Under the pieces are notes generated by a model. It was not told where the DNA came from. It was given only the letters and a program-made list of their open reading frames with translations, and did not search any database. Position numbers and translations under genes: made by a program. Below are positions 1 to 11,480 of a stretch of 64,000 nt of DNA, piece by piece. Location: positions 5,213,087-5,277,086 of the forward strand of contig BSYO01000019.1 in the NCBI GenBank assembly GCA_033239525.1, written 5' to 3'. The number at the start of each line of letters is the position of its first letter. Position 1 is the stretch's first letter. The stretch is from Nepenthes gracilis (taxonomy: Eukaryota > Streptophyta > Magnoliopsida > Caryophyllales > Nepenthaceae).

Positions 1-502
1 CTCCCATGTAGGTTCCGGGGGAGGTTGACTTTCTCGACGAGCTGGCAGCTCAACTGTACGAGAACTTCTACCACGGGTAGGAGATTGCCCAGTGTATGAG
101 AGTAAAGGTCGCTCTCCTTCGAGAGGAGAGCGAGTGGTTGCAAGGAGATAACGGCCAGATGCAGGAATAAATCAGGCGCTTGAAGGAGGACAGCGGCCAG
201 CAAGCGCTGGAAGCCACACGTCTATGGTAGGTGGTCGAGCAGCTGAAGGAGTTGGTCACTGCTCTTGAGGACGACAACTCCCGTCTATCTAGAGTTCTAA
301 GGGCACGGCTCACTTCGTCAGAGGCAAACCTTGTCATGGAGTCCAAGTTCTAGATGGCATCCTCCTGTGCCACAGGATTGCCTCGCTTGTGCTTCCCGAC
401 GTTCTGGAAGGTGTCTTCCACCCAGGCAACTCTAGGTTCCGTGATAGGTCTCACCTGAGGGATTTCCTTGAGGAGGCCGGTCTATCAAATTCTCGGGAGT
501 AG
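1..502 (+). pseudogene. Element D: 3' end of antisense ORF (aORF), partial and broken
   Basis: This is the C-terminal part of an ORF that runs antisense to the gag-pol genes of element D. The window edge cuts its N-terminus. The translation is a charged, Leu/Glu-rich coiled coil (about 75-330) interrupted by three stops. After a frameshift comes a C-terminal segment with the motif LCHRIASLV and a stop at 500-502. The same segment type (G[VI]-x-L/F-x-x-R-I-x-x-L-[VA]) ends the aORFs of elements A (minus strand, near 15650) and C (near 26660 and 35770). Extra antisense ORFs between pol and the 3' LTR are known in Tat-lineage Ty3/gypsy elements; their function is unknown. The copy is dead. Confidence 0.6.
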
Positions 503-1568
503 CTTTACTTGTTTATATTGCTTCCTTCGTTTTCAGCCACTTGTCAGTTCTTTGTACAGACGAATAAGAAGTAGCACCTTTTTTGCATTCAATGCCTTCA
601 AGTGTGACTTTAGAGATAGTATCTCGAGTTTAACGGCTAAGCTTGTAAGGCTATTGTCTCCAAGGCCCCAATCCGGTGCCTTCTTGCGCTGTACGCGTTC
701 TTCATCAGAGGATGTCATCGCATCTCACACGTTTAATGGGAAGCTCAATCCAATAAGGTGGACGTCGTCGTAAGTCCCATGGAGCAATGCTAAGGGCCCG
801 CTGGGTTTTTAGGCTACAGCAGCCGGACTCCAGGTCTAGGCCTTTTTGCACGTGGTATTTGTTTAGGTGCTCGGCCCTCGCTCAGGGAGTCGTTGCAATC
901 ATGTGTTTGGTCCTAGCCCACGACCATTATAGACTGAGGGTGCTTTCTTCTTCGGGAAAAAGGTTGCTGATTTCCTGCAATTTTTGCCCCCTAAGGTTTT
1001 GGTGGCCATAAGTTGGGACTTCAAAAGCTCCCAGACCTGGTGTTTTGACCGCTGGGTCATTTGGTTCAAGACCATGTTTCCTTGGGCCGCATGGGCCCCA
1101 TGGCATGGAGCCATGGTTCGGTGGTGACCTCCTTTGGGTCGTTCGGGGCAAAGCCAAGTTAGCGGGCTACTTAGGACCCTTTCGACATGGAGTCGAAGTC
1201 CAGATGTAGCCGCTTTAGGGCCGTTGGATGCATGGTCGAGTCTCAGACAAGACTGCTAGTGGGCCACTTGACGCCAGGCCAAGGTTTCAGGGTCACTCCA
1301 GGCCACTTGACACGGGGTCGAGGTTTTGAGGTGGCCTCTCTCGGGCCGCTTGGCACAGTGCCAAGGCCTCATTTTACGGACGGATGATAGTCCTCCCAAC
1401 TTAGGGGCCGTCTAGGTCGTTTTGTTTTTTAGAATGCCATACATGCAAACACTCACATGAATGAAAACACAAGCTAATAGGAACGAACAATTTTATTAAA
1501 TGAAAACACAATGCATATACAAGCATCCCCATGGTGTGCGTGTACATCTTTCCTGGGCAAACTTTGTG
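503..1568 (-). other. Element D: non-coding region between pol and aORF, with degenerate 40-45 bp repeats
   Basis: No gene is supported here. About 1185-1390 holds three to four degenerate units of roughly 40-45 bp, built around 'ggccacttga' and 'ccaaggttt'. They match in position and consensus the cleaner 40-bp arrays of element A (14860-15096) and element C (36142-36342). The rest (503-1180) looks like ordinary element DNA. Several short ORFs cross it on both strands, but none shows protein-like composition. Confidence 0.5.
1492..1497 (-). terminator. Poly(A) signal after element D pol
   Basis: AATAAA on the minus strand lies about 72 nt downstream of the pol stop (1569-1571). Element C has the same arrangement, with AATAAA 59 nt after its pol stop. 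This suggests that gag-pol transcripts could end inside the element before reaching the antisense ORF. The motif is common by chance in AT-rich DNA, so this is an inference from conserved position. Confidence 0.4.
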
Positions 1569-4500
1569 TTACTGGTAGTATTTTCTCAAGTTGGTGGCGT
1601 TCTAGGTCCAAGGAACCAGTTTTTCATTCTGGACACGTAGCTTGTACACTATGCTCCAGAGGATTGCGGAGACGAGGAACGGGCCTTCCCAACCAGGGGA
1701 GAGTTTGTTCCTACTTGCGGTTTTTCCCCCGGCCTCTACACTCCGGAGGACCAGGGCCCTATCCTCAAGTGGGAGTGCCTTCACCCACTTGTTGTAGTAC
1801 CATACGATACGCTGCTGGTTGGCTACAGTCCTCAGGCAGGCCGCGTCTCAAACTTCTAAGAGCTGGTCAAGGCATTCTCTGGAGTCTCGAGAGTTTATGG
1901 CCAGATCGAATCATTCGACCCGCAGGCAGGGTATCCCCGCTTCAACGGGCACCATGACTTTAGCTCCGTCGTAGAGGCTCAAGGGTGTCTCTCTCGTTGG
2001 TTCCCGCAGAGTTGTTCGATACGACTAGAGCCCCCTACATTTTCTAGCTTGGTCTTCAGTCCGTGCAGTAGTGTGCAGTTGGTGACTTTGACCTGCCTGT
2101 TTGCTTGAGGATATGCCATAGATGTATGGACTAGCTCGATGCGTAGACTTGCATAGTATTTGGTGAATCGTTTGCCGCTGAATTGGGTCCTGTTATCGGT
2201 CACTATGACCTCGAGAATCCCAAAGTAACAAATGATGTTTTGACGGAAGAACTCTGTCACATTCTGTCCGGTGATCTGAGTCAGAGGAACTGCTTCTACT
2301 CACTTGTTGAAGTAGTCGATGCTGACGATGACGAATTTCCTTTGTACGGAAGCCAGAGGCAATTGTTCGAAGATGTCGAGCCCCCACTACACGAATGGCT
2401 ATGGGGACTGAAGGCTGTACAGCTCCGCATGCAGAGGGTGTGCCATAGATCCGTGGACCTGACAGCTTTCACATTTCTTCACGAATTCCAAAGCATCTCA
2501 CTTCATCATGGGCCAAAAGAGATCCCGTCGCATGATTTTGAATGCGAGATTTTTCCCTCCAACGTGCGAGCCGCATATGCCGAGGTGGATTTCACTTAGG
2601 GCGTACTTAGCCTCCTCAAGGGTCAGGCATTTTAGGTATGGAGTAGAATATCCTCGCCTGTATAGTTTCCGATTGAGAAGCGTATACCAGCCTACTATTT
2701 TCTTGATCAGTTTGGCCTCGTCAGCATTTTTGGGCAACGTTCCGTCCATCAGATACTTTTAGTACGGGGTCATCCAGTTGTTGCCTTCATCAATTTGCAG
2801 CACCTCTTAGTCTGAGACGTCAACACTTGGTACAATCAGGGTTTCCTGTAGGTCGCTGGCGTACTACTCAAGAGATCCTGCAGCTGCGTCCCCAGCCAAC
2901 CGGTCAGCTTTTCTGTTTTTGGCTCTAAGGACGTGCTCAATTTTGAAGCGCTCAAAGTCATGGATCTAAGCCTTTTTCCTTGCCAAGTATATCGCGAGTT
3001 GAGGTTTCGAAGCCTCGAAGGTTCCTTGGATTTGGTTGACCACGAGCTCCGAGTCACTGTACACGACCAACGATCTGGCGGAGCACTCCTTTGCTAGACG
3101 GAGTCTTGTTAGAAGGACTTTATATTCTGCCACATTATTAGTAGCAGGAAAGGCCAGTGCCGCGAAGTATTTAATCTCTACGCCGTCTAGAGTTCGGAGC
3201 ACGACTCCAACTCCACTGCCTGTATGGGTGTATGACCCATCCACATTTGGGATCCATATTGGAACGTTAGGAAAGTCCATAATCCTTGGGTTGTGTGGGC
3301 TGTCTAGAGCTGGGGTTGCCACTTCGACGATGAAGTTTGTTAGGGCCAGACCCTTGAGGGCCAGCCGCGGACGGAAGTCCACGTTGAACTCTCCCACTTC
3401 ATAGCCCACTTGACGAGTTGCCTAGAGGTTTCTGGCTTCTGCAGGATCGACTTCAGGGGTTGATTCATTAAAATGACGATCTGGTGAACTCATGTAGTAC
3501 ACCGGCGTGTGGATAGCGGGTTTCCATGTCTGTCAGTACCCTATTCACGTAGTACACCGGTCCCTGCGCTCCTTCGTGCTCCCTGACTAGCATGGAGCTA
3601 AGTGCCGTGTCTGACGTAGCTAGGTAGAGGTATAGGTCCTCGACCGTGAACAGTGAACTCAGGAGAGGTGGGCTGACTAGGTATTCTTTTAGCTCTTTGA
3701 AAGCTTCTTCACATTCCTCAGTCCAGTGGAATCCGGACGATTTCATCCCTCTAAGCGCCTTGAAGAAGGGCAAACATTTCTCTGTGGACTTGCCTAGGAA
3801 TCGCGACAGAGCTGCCAGTCCGTCCTATGAGCTTCCGTACTTCCTTCATTGTTCACGGAGGACTCATGTCGAGGATGACCTTAATCTTTTACGGGTTCAC
3901 TTCTATACTGTGTTGTGACACGATGAAGCCTAGGAACTTCCCAGAGGTCACCCCGAATGCGTATTTGGCTGGGTTGAGTTTCATCATGTGTTCTCGGAGG
4001 ACATGGAAGGTTTCCTCTAGGTCACGGATGTGATTGTCCGCTACCTGGCTCTTTATGAGCATGTCATCGACGTACACCTCCACGTTCTTCCCGATCTGAG
4101 CTTCAAACATCTTGTTTACTAGGCGGTATAGGTTGCCCTGGTGTTCTTGAGGCCAAAGGGTATCACCTTGTAGCAATACGTCCCTTGGTTGGTCATGAAA
4201 GAAGTGCGTTCCTTATCGTCCGGGTGTATCCTGATCTGGTTGTAACCCGAGTAAGCGTCCATAAAACTAAGAGCTCGTGTCCGAGCATGGAGTCCACCAG
4301 TTGATCAATCTGAGGGAGAGAAAAGCAGTCTTTTGGGCAGGCTTTGTTTACGTCGGTGAAGTCCATGCACATTTGCCACTTGCCGTTGCTCTTCTTCACG
4401 AGCACGACGTTGGATAGCCAGTCTGAATATTGTACTTCTCTAATGAATCCAGTGTCCAACAATCTCTTTACTTTTCCCTTATAGCTACCAGCTTCTCGAC

Positions 4501-5190
4501 GGAGTGGTTCCTGCGCTGCTGTCGTCGGGCTTGTGGCCAGAATTGAGGACCAACTTGTGGACCATTACTCTAATGGGTATCCGGGCATGTCGGTAGGAAT
4601 CCACGCGAACACGTCAGAGTTCCTATGCAGGAACGTGATCAGCCGGCCACAGTTGGCAAGAGGGAGAGAGCTGCCCACATGTACGCACTTTTCTGGCTCA
4701 GCAGGGTCCAGTAGAATTACTTCGGTTGCTTCTCCTGACTGGGCTTGTTGTGGTGTGGCTTCATCGCAGAGATCTAAGTCTCCATCCAAGCGGTTTGGCG
4801 ACACTTGCGTAACTTGGGATAAGTAGCACGTCCATCCCATCACCAAGTCCCCAAGCACCTCTCCTACGCAGTACGGGGTCAAAAATTTTATCTTCATATA
4901 AGGAATCGAGGTAACGGCCCTGAAGGCCGTGAGGAAAGGTCTGCCCAGGATGGTGTTGTAAACGGACGACAAATCGATGATGCCAACGTTAACTCTCGTG
5001 TGGTGATGCCGGGTATGTTCCCATCGTGATCTCCAGTTGGACTATCTCCTGTACCAGTACAGGCTCATTGTCCAGGCCATATAGAGGGCCAACGGCCGCT
5101 TTCATTCGGCTTCGCTTTAGTCCAAGCTTAAAAAAGGCGCTAAGATATAGCAAATTTTGAGAGTTTTCATTATCGACAAAAGCCACGTTT
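1569..5190 (-). pseudogene. pol: Element D pol polyprotein (PR-RT-RNase H-integrase), Ty3/gypsy Tat-like, broken
   Basis: This is a degraded gypsy polyprotein read from high to low coordinates. The protease region (5190-4850) retains VDNENSQNL, where the family has D-x-G-S, and then YNTILGRPFL. The reverse transcriptase fingers (4462-4193) contain WLSNVVLVKKSNGKWQMC. The RT catalytic motif YVDD is at about 4063-4074. The RT-RNase H connection is at 3773-3468. A second RNase H-like domain at 3409-2966 has NVDGSYT, NVAEY and YSDSELVVN, the D/E/D signature of the additional RNase H found in Tat elements. The integrase zinc-binding part is at 2749-2498, the core with VTDNRTQFSG at 2260-1979, and the C-terminus at 1784-1569 ends in NLRKYYQ. 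PR-RT-RH-INT order defines Ty3/gypsy. Many stops and frameshifts show it is inactive. Confidence 0.9.
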
Positions 5191-6977
5191 CATTTGGTAG
5201 TCAATCGAATCATCTGAAATGAGGGCTGATACAACAAGAGGATCAGAATGGGAGAAGGTTACATAAGCATATCGTCACTACTAAAGTTAATGACATTACT
5301 CCTACCCCCTATCTTCACTCTCTTGTTGCTGGAAGTTTGCTCGGGCTGTGTCTGCCTGCTGCTCTTGGCCAGCATAGTTAAGATCATGCTGATCATGCAA
5401 GTGGCTGTACGGTTCCTAGGAGGCTCGCTCGCCTCGCCTTCTGAGGTCGCGAGGGCCTACCTCGAGCCCTTCACGAAACTGTTTAAGGTGTCCGTGGCAT
5501 ATCAGGCCTTCTATTTCCTACTGTATGGTCCGGCGATTCTCTGTAGAATGTCCGAGGCAACGATGGTACTGGCAGTACTTTGTCTGGTCATTGCCGCTTG
5601 GGCCCTTCGGCTCCTTCGGCCATTTGAAGAACTTTTTATCCTAGATCTATATCAGGATATTCGCACGGGTATCGTTTAGAGGAGTCAGGGACATTGCCCC
5701 GTGCTCCTTCCTCGATCCCGGCAAAGGATGTTGCTGATTGCGGCGCTCCGGGAGGCAACTACTATCACTGTTCCTCTTCTTGCCGGTGGTAGGTCTAGGG
5801 ACCTCCAAAGGGCGGTCCACACACTCGGGACGTTTTGCCTCATTGGCTTCCTCAGTAGTGATGTAGGCTCGGGCAATAGTTTCTGCTTCCCGGAAGGATT
5901 GAGGGCGCTGATGCGACAAGTGCTTGAAAAAGTCCCCAACTGCCAATGTAGTGCAAAAGGAGTTGAGCTTAGACTCGTTAGAGAGCTAGGGGATCCAGCG
6001 TGCCTCAGTAATGAAGAGGTTGAGAAATCAATTTAGGCTTTCGTTTGACATCTGGCGGAGGCGGACCAGGTGCCAAGCTACTTCTCCTCTCTCCGACCGG
6101 AGGCAAACTGGCTCAGGAAGCTATCCGGGAGCTCGTCGAAGGAGCGGATGAAATTTGGTGGGAAGCTATCCGCATCCTCCCTGAGGGTAATGGGGAAGCA
6201 CTGGCACATCATGACCATGCTCGCTCCCTGAAGGGACAGGTGAGTACGGAAGCAGTTAAGGTGATCCATCGGGTCCTTTCTCCCGTCGTACTCTTTCAGT
6301 ACGGGCATCTTGAACTTGCGTGGGAGCAAGTGGGTTCGGAGATCCATGGTGAAGGGTGACCTTCACAGGTCGGCCAAGGACTGTGCGGGTCTCTCCTTGT
6401 GCAGGAGATCCCAAAGTACTTTCACCTTCTCCTCCATTGGTGGATCGGACTTGCTTCTCTACGCGTTGATGATATCGCAGATCTTCATGTGACCCTGTTG
6501 GTACTGCTGAGCTTGTCAGTTGTGGCGGCTTCCAGCATGGGGCGGCCAAGCACTGTTGGAGTTTGTAGTCGTCGGCCTTCCTTCGCCGCAGGAGTTACAG
6601 GGGTTCCGCCTCTCTGGGGTCTCCTGCTGCTCGTCCCGGTTAGGGTGGCTTTCAGCCGTAGATTGGGCCTTGCTATCAGAGGCTGCCTAGGCCCCGGTGT
6701 CGTCAGGCTGGTCTGATCTTCTCCTGGGGGCTCCTGCGCGACACCTTTCCCTCCTGGAGGATGACGCCTGGGATTATGGAGGAGAAGTCCCCATCCATGG
6801 TGTGCCTGTTCGTTTGCAAAGGGCTTGGATCACCAGCCTCATATCGCCCATGTCTGCAGCCAGACAGTGAACATCGGGCTCCGGACGGATGTCTGCACGG
6901 CTACCTACTGATGGGTCATCACTGCGGGCAACGACATCTCTTGCTGGGGCACCAGCTTGTGCACTCGTGGTTACCAT
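5191..6977 (-). pseudogene. gag: Element D gag, broken
   Basis: The likely start is the ATG at 6977, which reads MVTTSAQAGAPARD. The gag starts of element C (MVNTRAQASFPSRE at 42018), F (MVNTAAQASLPGR at 44942) and A (MVNNRVQASGPARD at 9871) match this N-terminus. The conserved gag core is at 6347-6078 (FKMPVLKEYDG, DPMDHLNCFRTHLSLQG). A C-terminal stretch lies at 5946-5647. A zinc-knuckle-like YCQYHRCLGHSTEN lies at about 5585-5535, with its last Cys changed. Frameshifts separate these parts. The start lies just inside the primer-binding site and 5' LTR. Confidence 0.85.
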
Positions 6978-7030
6978 CTCGTTGAGAAGGAATGAGTGTG
7001 AGGAGAAGCTAGGCTTCTTGTCTCGTTCCT

Positions 7031-7044
7031 ACAGACGGCGCCAA
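7031..7044 (-). other. Primer-binding site of element D
   Basis: The minus strand reads TTGGCGCCGTCTGT, three bases inside the LTR end. Element A has the same sequence in the same place, and element C has TTGGCGCTGTCTGT. The TGGCGCCG start is compatible with the 3' end of a plant tRNA-Asp, but the match weakens after about nine bases, so the primer identity is not certain. Confidence 0.75.
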
Positions 7045-7047
7045 TAT

Positions 7048-7903
7048 TGCATTATGGGTCTCGATTTTTGTAAAGATTAGGGATCCTTTAGATTCCTTGT
7101 CGTCTGGAGGTTGTCGTGAACGGGTCTAGTCTCCGTCTCTGTAAACTTGAGACCTGCGCAACACAACTAACAAATAAGAGGTAAGAGGTCTGGCGGGATT
7201 TCTTCAACCGAAAACATTCTGACGCTCAAGTCAGTAACTTTCCATAATAAACGGAAAGGGGTGCACGCTTAGAGGTGCACGAAAATATGCTGAAAATGCA
7301 TTGGGAGTCCATGAATGCAGGTGGGGGAGATTTAGCAAGCGGGTATTGGGAGGCCTAGCTCCCGGAATGCACCACAGCGGGTGGCTAATTCTCGCCTCCT
7401 GAGAAGACTGAGAGAGTTGAATCTGGAAGATGGTTTTTTAGCTTAGTTTTCTTGACGTAGAGTCGATTGTCCAGGATCCAATCAATCCCCTTTTCCCTGT
7501 AGAAGGGGAGGGATTTCATAGGCCCCTTGGTTGGGGGCTTCGGGTGCGAGAATCCCCGTTACAGGGATTGTTGTCTGTGGTCGTCGGTGTGTTGGTTGTC
7601 TCCTTGTGGAGATAGGTAGGCCGCTGGGCGTCACAAGTCACGCTTGGTCTACCCTTTGTACTGGGATTGGTCGGAGCGCTGTGGGCAGCGGCGTGAGCCA
7701 TGGCAAGCAGCGCTGACTCTCTCCCCATTGGCTCGTTTCCTCTGCGCCACCACTGTCGCCCGACAACCACATTAATGAGCCACAATCGACGCCCATTGGT
7801 TGCGGGTAAAGGCTGCCACGTAGGCTGCTCTGGAACGTTGGGCTAGATTTGCCGTTTAGATTATTGTTCCACGGGCTGGGCTTCGAATCTATTTAAGCTT
7901 TCA
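7048..7903 (-). repeat. 5' LTR of element D
   Basis: The boundary next to the primer-binding site is clear (plus strand starts 'tgcattatgg'). The outer end is taken at the CA at 7902-7903, just before the core repeat starts near 7911. It is approximate, because the partner LTR and TSD lie outside the window. Parts of it (7250-7560) match the LTR of block F (45490-45840) and a probable solo LTR near 47050. I see no gene in it. Two ORFs of 60-90 codons on opposite strands are chance. Confidence 0.7.
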
Positions 7904-7910
7904 TACTGGA

Positions 7911-8816
7911 CCCTTAGAGTTTCTTTTACTCATTTTATAGTGAGTGGCACTAAAATATTAAATATTAATATATGTTTAATTTAATACCTTAATCAACCAT
8001 AGATGTTATCGCAGTTAACAAATATTATTTAGTATAGTGCCATTTGATTTATGATCATGTGTTTGATTTATAATGTTATACATCTAGCTTTATTTGATTG
8101 ATAGATTTTTATAGGTGAATTCTGTTGGATACAGTAACGATTGAGTTAGTCCAATCTATTGGCTTAATAAGCTCATCATTAGTAGGCTTGGGATGGCTAG
8201 AAATGTGAAAGCATTATCCAACCTATAAGATCGAAGTCCTAAGAATATGACGTCTGTTCTTAACCGAAATCTAGTTAGAATAAATCAAGATCAAATTGAC
8301 ATCCGAACGGATATAAACTATAACATAAATTGCATTAAGTTATATGTTCAAATGGAGGCATATTTGAGAATTCAATTAAGCGGTTCGTCAACTATATGAT
8401 TTCCCAAGGCGAAAGTTTAAATTAAGAAATATCAATTGTTTATTATCAGTTTAATTTTTAAGCACTAAGTGCCTTCAGTTGACCCTATGATCAGAATACG
8501 TATAATAATGGTTGAACTAATCAGTTTTTAATTGATTTAACAATTTAAATTGTGGCCAATTATTTCTCTTTAGAATACTATCGATAATTGATATTATGAC
8601 TATAAATACATATTTCTTTTGGAAATAATTTTACATAAATATTTATATTTTATATTTTTAGATATTAATTTTATATTATCATTTATTTTTAGGTAATATT
8701 TTTATATAAAAATTTTCTATAAAATAGAAAAATGGAGGTGATCTTAGATTGGCCCAATCTATCCCCATTTGAATAATTGATTAGAACTAACAAGAGTTTA
8801 CGAAAATAATAATGTT
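7911..8816 (+). repeat. Core repeat copy 1, part 1
   Basis: This is non-coding AT-rich DNA matching 56373-57250 nearly throughout (shared start 'ccttagagtttc', shared 'agtgagtggcac', shared 'ggaggtgatcttagattgg'). Element A interrupts it at 8817; it continues at 19457, then again after element C at 43076. The uninterrupted sum is about 2.06 kb. I see no ORF, terminal inverted repeat or TG..CA ends, so I cannot assign it to a transposon class. Confidence 0.75.
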
Positions 8817-9789
8817 TGATAGGTACGCCAGTAGTGGGCTGGCTCAAGAAGGAGGAACGGCCCAAATCCACAATGGCCCATTAGCGTCTGACGGTCAACG
8901 CTTACCGTTAACTGGTCGAAAGGCCAATAAGCTAGGAGAAGCCTAAGAGTAGGACAGCCCACTTGGGTTCAAGACAGTCAACGCTTCCATTGACCGAAAT
9001 CATGCAAGATGGTCAATGATTCCATTGACCGGAAGCATGACCTATAAGCCGTTTGCAAACCAGGCCTCAAGTGGGCCAAACCCATTTTGAACCACGCGAC
9101 CGTCCTCGATCAACAACAGTTTTCTCCTCTGATTTAGCGCCCTTCACAAAAGACAATTTCAATGGCAACGATCATCAGTGGATTCAATGTGCATCCCTAA
9201 AGGAAGGTGCCAGAATCTTTTTCCCTGTCTACTGAAAACTCTAACAGTTACAAAACGCAAAAGAAAGGCAATCAATCTAGCGGCCATTACTGCCATAAAA
9301 GTTTCATGCCAAAAAGGCAGCAATTCTAATAGAGCGTGGGAATTAAGCCCTTCTTCACAAGGAAGGCCCCAAAGCAATGCCTATAAAACATCATGAAGTC
9401 CTCACTCCAAGGCACGCCTTCATTCACCTACAATAAGCTCACATACTTCAGACTGCAAATACTCTCTCTCTCTCTCTTTGCTACTATGTTCCCAGCGAAC
9501 ATAATACTTAGAGCTATTACTCCTCACATGCCAATAGAGCCTCTCTCAACAAGAGAACTCACCTATCTCAAACACTCTCTGCATTTCCTTACATTATTTA
9601 CTTTCACATTCTTAATTTGAGGGCTATTTGCTGACTTGAGGATCAGAGTGTTTACGGTGGGATAACCTTCTATCATCACCTGACCTCTCGTTCGTAGTTG
9701 TGGTGAACAGGATTCAGACTCAATGGATAAAGTTGAACTTAGATAACCATCTTGATTCGAATTTGTTCAAAGCTTAGATCCACGACGCA
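8817..9789 (+). repeat. 5' LTR of element A
   Basis: It starts TGATAGGTACGCC and ends CGACGCA next to the primer-binding site. A TATA box (TATAAAA, 9382-9388) probably marks the U3/R boundary. U3 contains several TTGAC cores in both orientations, for example near 8900, 8920, 8980-9000 and 9010-9030, often as GTCAACGCTT followed by TTGACC. These are W-box-like sites. Related LTRs in the window are 18479-19451, solo 48154-49053, and more distantly 57395-58479. Confidence 0.92.
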
Positions 9790-9793
9790 TTAT

Positions 9794-9807
9794 TGGCGCC
9801 GTCTGTG
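9794..9807 (+). other. Primer-binding site of element A
   Basis: TGGCGCCGTCTGTG lies four bases after the LTR end. It matches the site of element D and nearly that of element C, supporting one family. Confidence 0.8.
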
Positions 9808-9870
9808 AAAAGCTTACAAAAAGCCAATCACTTTTTTCCATAATCTCTTTCTCATATCTCATCAAACAGA

Positions 9871-11480
9871 ATGGTGAACAATAGAGTACAAGCAAGCGGT
9901 CCTGCTAGAGACATGACCACACCCAATTAGGACTACTCTACTAGTAACTAGGTCAATGGGATGGTCAATGGTGTGTAAGCACCCTTTTTTTTAGAACCTG
10001 ACGGAGCACATAAGCTAGCATGAATAGAATGCTCCGAATACTCTATGCCCACCGGGAGAATGTTACTGGGGGCTTCACCCGCAACTCTCCTTGCATCGGC
10101 CTCTAAGAGAAGAAGACAGAGGAAGAAGAAACCGGCCAAGAAGACCAAGAGGATGGCCAACACTCAAGCTCCAAAGGCCTCACATGCCCAGAGCCGTTCA
10201 AGGCTTAAAGAACATCTGGGTAGGAGGACTCGGAGGAGAGTCCAAAACAGAGGAATCCCCGATACTTTCGAGCAGACGCCTCCCCTCGAGCTTAGGAGGG
10301 AGCTTCTAGGATCGTTAGATTCACTGGTGGCAATATCCGGCCAGCTACTTGCCACGTTAGAGAAAGGACAGAGTTGAGCACCTACCTTAACTCCAAAAGA
10401 ACTGACAACGCCATCCTCACGGATTCGTGGGTGGAGAAGATCCTGAAACGCATGCTCAAAGGTGATGAACACGCTATGGATCTGGATAAATCTCCCTTTA
10501 TGGCTCAGATCTTGAACCGTCCCATGCTAGCTAAGTTTAAGATACCAACCATTGACTCTTACGATGGGAGTACTGATCTAATGGATCATCTCAATCATTT
10601 TCACACCCATCTGAGTCTACAAGGGATGGACGACGTGGCCATGGGCCGCTATTTTCCACTTATGCTAAAGGGGGACGTCCGCATTTGGTTTCATGGTCTC
10701 CCATCAAATTGATCTGGAGCTTCTGAGAGCTCTTTGACCTCTTCCTGGCACAAAATGCCTCAAGCTGCCAAGAAGAGAAGCATCCTTGGCATCTCTCCCA
10801 TATCAAGTAGAAGTAGGGAGAGAATCCACAAAAATTCCCAGATCACTTCATGGTAGAGGCGAGAAGAATCCCTAGGCTCACAGAGGAGATGAAACGTGGC
10901 AGTTTCATCTCTGCCCTAATGCATTGGGGCTTCTTTAGGCACCTGACATATAAGATTCTCGCAACCTTCCAAGAGGTAGAATCTATCACCGGCTTACGCA
11001 GCAACAGAGGAAGCCAATGAGGCTAAGTGTTCTAAGTGGACCGAGCAGCCTCACTCTTTCCCAATTGTGGGAAAGAGGAAGCACAACAGTGGTGAGCACT
11101 TCCACCAAAAGTAGCACTGGGCCGGAGCACTAGAAAGAAGGGACTATGGGCCAATCAACTTGATGCCTCTAACTGACGCACGCTCCAACGTCTTCATGCA
11201 GATCTGTGAGGAGAAATTCCTTATGTGGTCAAAACCACTTAAGAAAGCGGAGGGAGGAAATCTATTCAAGTACTGCGATCTCCATCGATCTCCTGGACAC
11301 ACCACGGAAGATTGCAAAATGCTTCAGCCGATGATTGAGTCTCACCAAGTTCGTTAGAAACCTTGGATAGAGCTTTGACGCCTCAGGAGGGGAAGAACCA
11401 GAACCTTTCCAACCACGGAACTGGATCATGGTTGGAGTGGTCAATGTGATCACAACCTGGCCAGACATGACCTCGGCGGA
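9871..11480 (+). pseudogene. gag: Element A gag, broken
   Basis: The start ATG at 9871 (MVNNRVQASGPARD) is chosen by alignment with the gag starts of C, D and F. A stop follows within 25 codons. The gag core is in 10374-10712 (FKIPTIDSYDGSTDLMDHLNHFH). At 11270-11330 a zinc-knuckle-like YCDLHRSPGHTTEDC is preserved; this C-x2-H-x4-GH-x2-x-x-C form is usual in this lineage. Multiple stops and frameshifts separate the parts. Confidence 0.85.

Noticed and set aside
5248..5679. A 143-codon plus-strand ORF with hydrophobic, membrane-like stretches
   Set aside because: It lies opposite the gag/protease junction of element D. The minus strand there encodes a zinc-knuckle-like motif, and Leu/Val-rich composition is expected from the complement of charged codons.
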